Assembly (NCBI GenBank): GCA_020746105.1
Contig: CM036619.1
Span: forward strand, 7,141,942 to 7,205,941
Source of the DNA: Trogon surrucura
Lineage: Eukaryota; Chordata; Aves; Trogoniformes; Trogonidae
Direction of reading: 5' to 3'
DNA: 64,000 nt
Part shown: piece after piece, positions 60,401 through 64,000 of the stretch
How positions within the stretch are numbered: the first letter of the stretch is position 1
Layout: every line of letters starts with the position of its first letter
The notes under the pieces: generated by a model
What the model saw: the letters and a program-made list of their open reading frames with translations, nothing else
Told to the model about the DNA's origin: nothing
Database searches by the model: none
Made by a program: the position numbers and the translations under genes

Positions 60401-62857
60401 CTACTGTACTGCAGAACAGTTGAATGAAGAAAAACTCACTGGAGTTTGCAATGCCAAATTCATTTCATCTGAGTCAGATGTGATGTTGGGTCTCCTGGGT
60501 TGTCTCCTGTATGCATTAGCTTGGTCTTAAGAGAATCCAATGTTTTGCCTCCCCATGGAATATTCTTCACAGATGCCATTTTAATACGCTCTGAATTCTC
60601 TCATAGTACTTCTTGCTGTTGACTTTGTTAAGACTTCTGCACCACAGGTAAGCAGTAACTTACCCACATGCTTTCTGAGACCCAGCAGGAAGACCATTTA
60701 ATTTGTCCTTTAAGTGACTTCCTATGTGTTTCTTGGTAATCAGGCTTTATGTCCCAGAAAGCCTGGCATATGCTTAGCCTCATATTTCTCCCTATCCTCT
60801 GTCACTACATCTTTTATTCCCCATACTCCCTTACATATGAGAGACAGAGAGGCCACCGCTGTTGCAGTTCATCTCTCTAAAGATGTATTACTTCAGTGTG
60901 TCATCAAGCAAAGACGTTTTAAGAGCATTATACAGCAATGCATTAGGAAAGGAATGGTATTTTGGTGATATATTGCTGTGGTACATCAGAGAAATGTAAA
61001 ATGGCAGAAAGGTTGTACCTACAGTAATCTTTACAAATGTAAACTAAAAAGGCAATGTCTTCAGCTCGCTGAAATTTGGAAATCTCAGCTGGTTTTATCA
61101 AGACTAGTGAAGTATCTCTTTATGGATATGTATATGCACCCATATAGAAAGATTCCTTTTCCCACTCTTTCCCTGACCAGTCCATTTGTGTGTTATATTC
61201 TTCATGACAATTATTCCAGAGTCTAGATTCTGAATACTAATTCTGTCTTATGTTTGTGGTATCATACTAATCTCTCTGGCAGTGCATAGTGAAGTCTGAA
61301 ACAAGATAAAGCTAACTCCACTAGGTGACTGCACAGCTAAACACCATGGATTTCTGCCTGATGGAGACCTTGATAACCAAGAGTTATATTCGTCTTGCTA
61401 ACAACTATCAAACTATATGGATGCAAGATCAGTTTTAGATTGTTCACTTCTTTCTTGCACATCAAATCTGGTTTGCTGCTTGCAGAGGAATGGAATAGCA
61501 TGGACTGTCTCTCTCTTGTGCACAGACTTCACTTGTCCGTCATTTTCCCTTTGTGGTCTCCACATGGATGCTCCACCTCATCCTTCTTGCACTCTTTGCT
61601 CTTCCTAGGCCCATGACAGGTACACCACCATACTCACCCTCAACATAGCTATATCGCATTGAACCCCCACTCTGGAAACAGCTGAGGCGGCTCTGTGCAA
61701 CTGCCTGGAACATCAGAGGACCAGATCAATCACTCCAGGCATAGTCTCCAGTTCTGTATTCACACTTATGCAGGAGAAAAGAGAGTCAAGAGACTGCAAA
61801 TTAAGTCTCTGGACTTACGCCAGTGTCATTCATTCTTGAAAGAAAAGAACAAAATAAATAAGAACAGCCAAATTTCAAAGTCAATTTTTAATGCACAGCG
61901 TTTTTCAAAGTTTTTTCTTTCTGGTAAAGAGGTCTGGAGTTTGGCTGCTCTTCCACTGCTAACTAGGAGGTCTCTGTTTTATATAGGTAGCTTTGGCATC
62001 AAGACTGCCACACTGAGACCCTTGCTTAGCACAAAATAACACTTTATATGAAACAGGAGGCATGAATCATTGCATTATAAAAATACTCTCCTCATCAAAA
62101 ACTCCATGCTAAGTAGGTTTGCCTGTTGTCAGATCATGAAGAGTGAGGAAAAGGCCCTCTGACTCACAGAGTGGAACCAAAATCAGCCCTATTTTCCCAC
62201 TAATATTTGAAAGACATTATCCGATTATTTCCCACTGCTCTCCTGCAATTTATCAAAAATAATCTCACTGTCACTTTGTCCTTACAATGCCTGTTTTGAG
62301 TTACCCTTACATGGTATAAATCCAGCACATTGATACTGGAGTCAGTGTAAGTACACTGAAGTAAAATGAAAGGGAGGTAAGAACTAGACCTATTATTTGT
62401 TCACACCACGTAATTTTAGAAGGGTTCCCATGGTTCAAAATATTCTGCCTCATTTATGCATAGATATTTTTTCAAATCTTATTATGGGATAACTGTTGAA
62501 TCTGTTTAACCAGCTTCTATAGCATCAGGAGGTACACTTTGATGTACTTCTTTGATGTTAAAAAAGAAGAGATTTACCGTTTTATGAGACACTATGATGG
62601 GGTTTCAAGAAGCTTTGTATTCATCCAAAATTCCTCAGCTGATATCCTTGCAATTTTGCACCTTTCTTGCACATGTTAAAAAAATCAAAACATACCAAAG
62701 ATAGTTACTTTTGCAGTGCTTACACAAACATGGGTGAAGGTTAATAGCATACATACAAATACAAGAAGTCTGCCATTTTTAATGCTCTGTCTCTCTCTCT
62801 ACATTTGTGAAAATCCCAACACATCTTCTTCTAACACCTGCTAAATCAGCTCCTCTG
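54418..62857. other. Unrecognised non-coding DNA, about 8.4 kb
   Basis: The longest stretch without an interspersed repeat that I can name. It holds T runs (about 55386-55408, 56709-56726, 57978-57992), a G run near 55208-55217 and an AT-rich patch at about 54810-54910. The small open stretches have no recognisable domains. The low repeat content compared with 42-45 kb may mean constraint, or only chance. Confidence 0.55.
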
Positions 62858-62918
62858 CTGATGTAAATTGGTCTTACTCTATTGACTTCAATGGGACTAT
62901 GCCAATATACACTGGCAG
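62858..62918. repeat. Imperfect 61-bp palindrome, possible ancient MITE-like element
   Basis: The sequence pairs with its own reverse complement around a centre at ATTGACTTCAAT (62881-62892). The left arm TGTAAATTGG matches the right arm CCAATATACA, and outer CTG matches CAG. Roughly two thirds of positions pair. I recall similar palindromic blocks around an ATTGACTTCAAT core in other amniote genomes, but I cannot name the family with certainty. Confidence 0.5.
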
Positions 62919-64000
62919 AGAGTCCTCCATCATGTCTATGTCTATAATTAATTCAAACTATTGCTTTTTCACTCTTATATATTACTTTTGCAGAGTTTAA
63001 GGTCAGCAGAACATCCTCCTTTTAATATATTACACATAATAATAAATAAACCAATGAGATAATATTACCTCCAAAACACTGAGATTATAATAAACTAGTG
63101 GATTATGAAAATGTTTGAATCCATGATTTGAGATGCTGAGAAAAACAAGTTCGAAAGATGAGTACATTTTATGCAGTTTAAGTATTCTGTTATCATGAAT
63201 TACTAAGTTTAAACATTACAGTTCAAATCCTTTTTAGCCTGTTCCCAAGAAATATTAATCATTTTTTAACTGCACTTTTTAATTTCTTACAGAATGGATT
63301 AGCCCTGAAGAACTCTCCATATTAATTATGGGTATCCATCTAAAAGCAAATAGCATCAGAAAAATGCTGCTTATCTTTTAACAAGTTCCTCTTAGAAGGT
63401 TACATTTCCTTAAAGACAGATCTGTTTATCTAATATATACTCTCCTTTCCACCGGCAGAGAAAAATCAATTTGGAACAAATTGTGTCTGATAAGGTTTTG
63501 AGCAGCATCACTACTAACATTTGCCTGGGAGAGATCATTGTGCTAGGGCACCAAGCTGAGTTTGGGTGGGTGGGCTGCTGTGCTTTCGGACTCACAGAAT
63601 CTGACTGGTGCAGTCCCCTCCTGCAGATTTCAGAGCACTTCAGAAACGCCAGGCAGGAGTAACCATAGACATTAGTCAGACTTTGAATTTGCTTTTTTCT
63701 TCCAAAATGCCATTAGTGGTCATCATAATTCAAGCAAGTACATCTGTATTTTTGATTTATTTATGCTTAACATAATATTGCATTACCTGTCAAGAGGGCA
63801 ACATAATACTTCATCGTAAATGGATCGGCAAGAAAAATGTTTTTACGATGTCATGAATTGTTGATGGCTTCCTCTGCCAAAGCTGACATCTGGAAGTTTA
63901 ATATAGCAGTATGTTACCAACAGCGTTTGCACTCTATAATGACCTTTTTTCAATACAAGAACCAGTAGGCCATATTAAAATTAGCTGCATCGTGGTGTCC
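62919..64000. other. Unrecognised non-coding DNA to the window end
   Basis: No repeat recognised. A polypyrimidine-TTACAG-like acceptor sits near 63280-63293, but the sequence after it does not give a protein that I recognise, so I do not call an exon. Confidence 0.5.

Noticed and set aside
63280-63662. A coding exon after an acceptor-like TTACAG
   Set aside because: The possible translation (about 63 codons at 63471-63662) matches no family that I recognise, and no convincing donor or codon pattern supports it.

Overview
The window reads as bird nuclear DNA with no protein-coding gene that I can support. It is AT-rich, intron-free in any detectable sense, and its only recognisable contents are avian retroelements and simple repeats. 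The diagnostic signs are at least thirteen CR1 LINE pieces on both strands. Most end in the avian CR1 tail (ATTCTATG-type octamers after a GGTTGGA..GATGATCT..AAGGTCCCTTCCAACC-like 3' end), and several carry decayed or partly open ends of CR1 ORF2. Two short elements (12520-12684 and 25175-25352) have a tRNA-Ile-like head joined to a CR1-type 3' tail. That architecture is the one described for passerine SINEs of the TguSINE1 kind, so a passerine bird is the best guess. The lineage call is inference; the bird call is firm.

Layout. 1-6.9 kb: mostly unrecognised non-coding DNA with one old CR1 scrap and a 32-bp T run. 6.9-8.3 kb: two CR1 copies joined head to tail on the minus strand, the upstream one keeping the end of the reverse-transcriptase domain. 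9.3-10.1 kb: a solo LTR (here 'family I'), minus strand. 11-14.8 kb: CR1 scraps, a CR1 split by a SINE, and a worn LTR end. 18-24.7 kb: microsatellites, a CR1 end, a roughly 260-bp (TTTTTC)n tract and a CR1. 25.2 kb: the near-full-length tRNA/CR1 SINE. 28.5-29.2 kb: an internally deleted LTR and a CR1. 31.6-33.6 kb: two different LTRs in a row (families I and III). 40.7-45.1 kb: the densest cluster, with a (CCTTTT)n tract, an (ATTCT)n-type pentamer grown beside a CR1-like tail, an LTR of family II, and an LTR of family III interrupted by a fairly young CR1. 48-52 kb: three more CR1 copies. 53.2-54.4 kb: a complete solo LTR of family II with perfect 5-bp target duplications. 54.4-64 kb: no recognised element apart from homopolymers and an imperfect palindrome near 62.9 kb.

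The elements do not form a pathway. What the window offers is a record of insertion order: SINE into CR1, CR1 into LTR, and CR1 beside the tail of another CR1. It also holds repeat pairs that could recombine. I found no candidate for an undescribed biological system. The stop-free frames in the window are explained by GC-rich LTRs, CR1 ORF2 remnants, low-complexity tracts or chance, and many lack an ATG.
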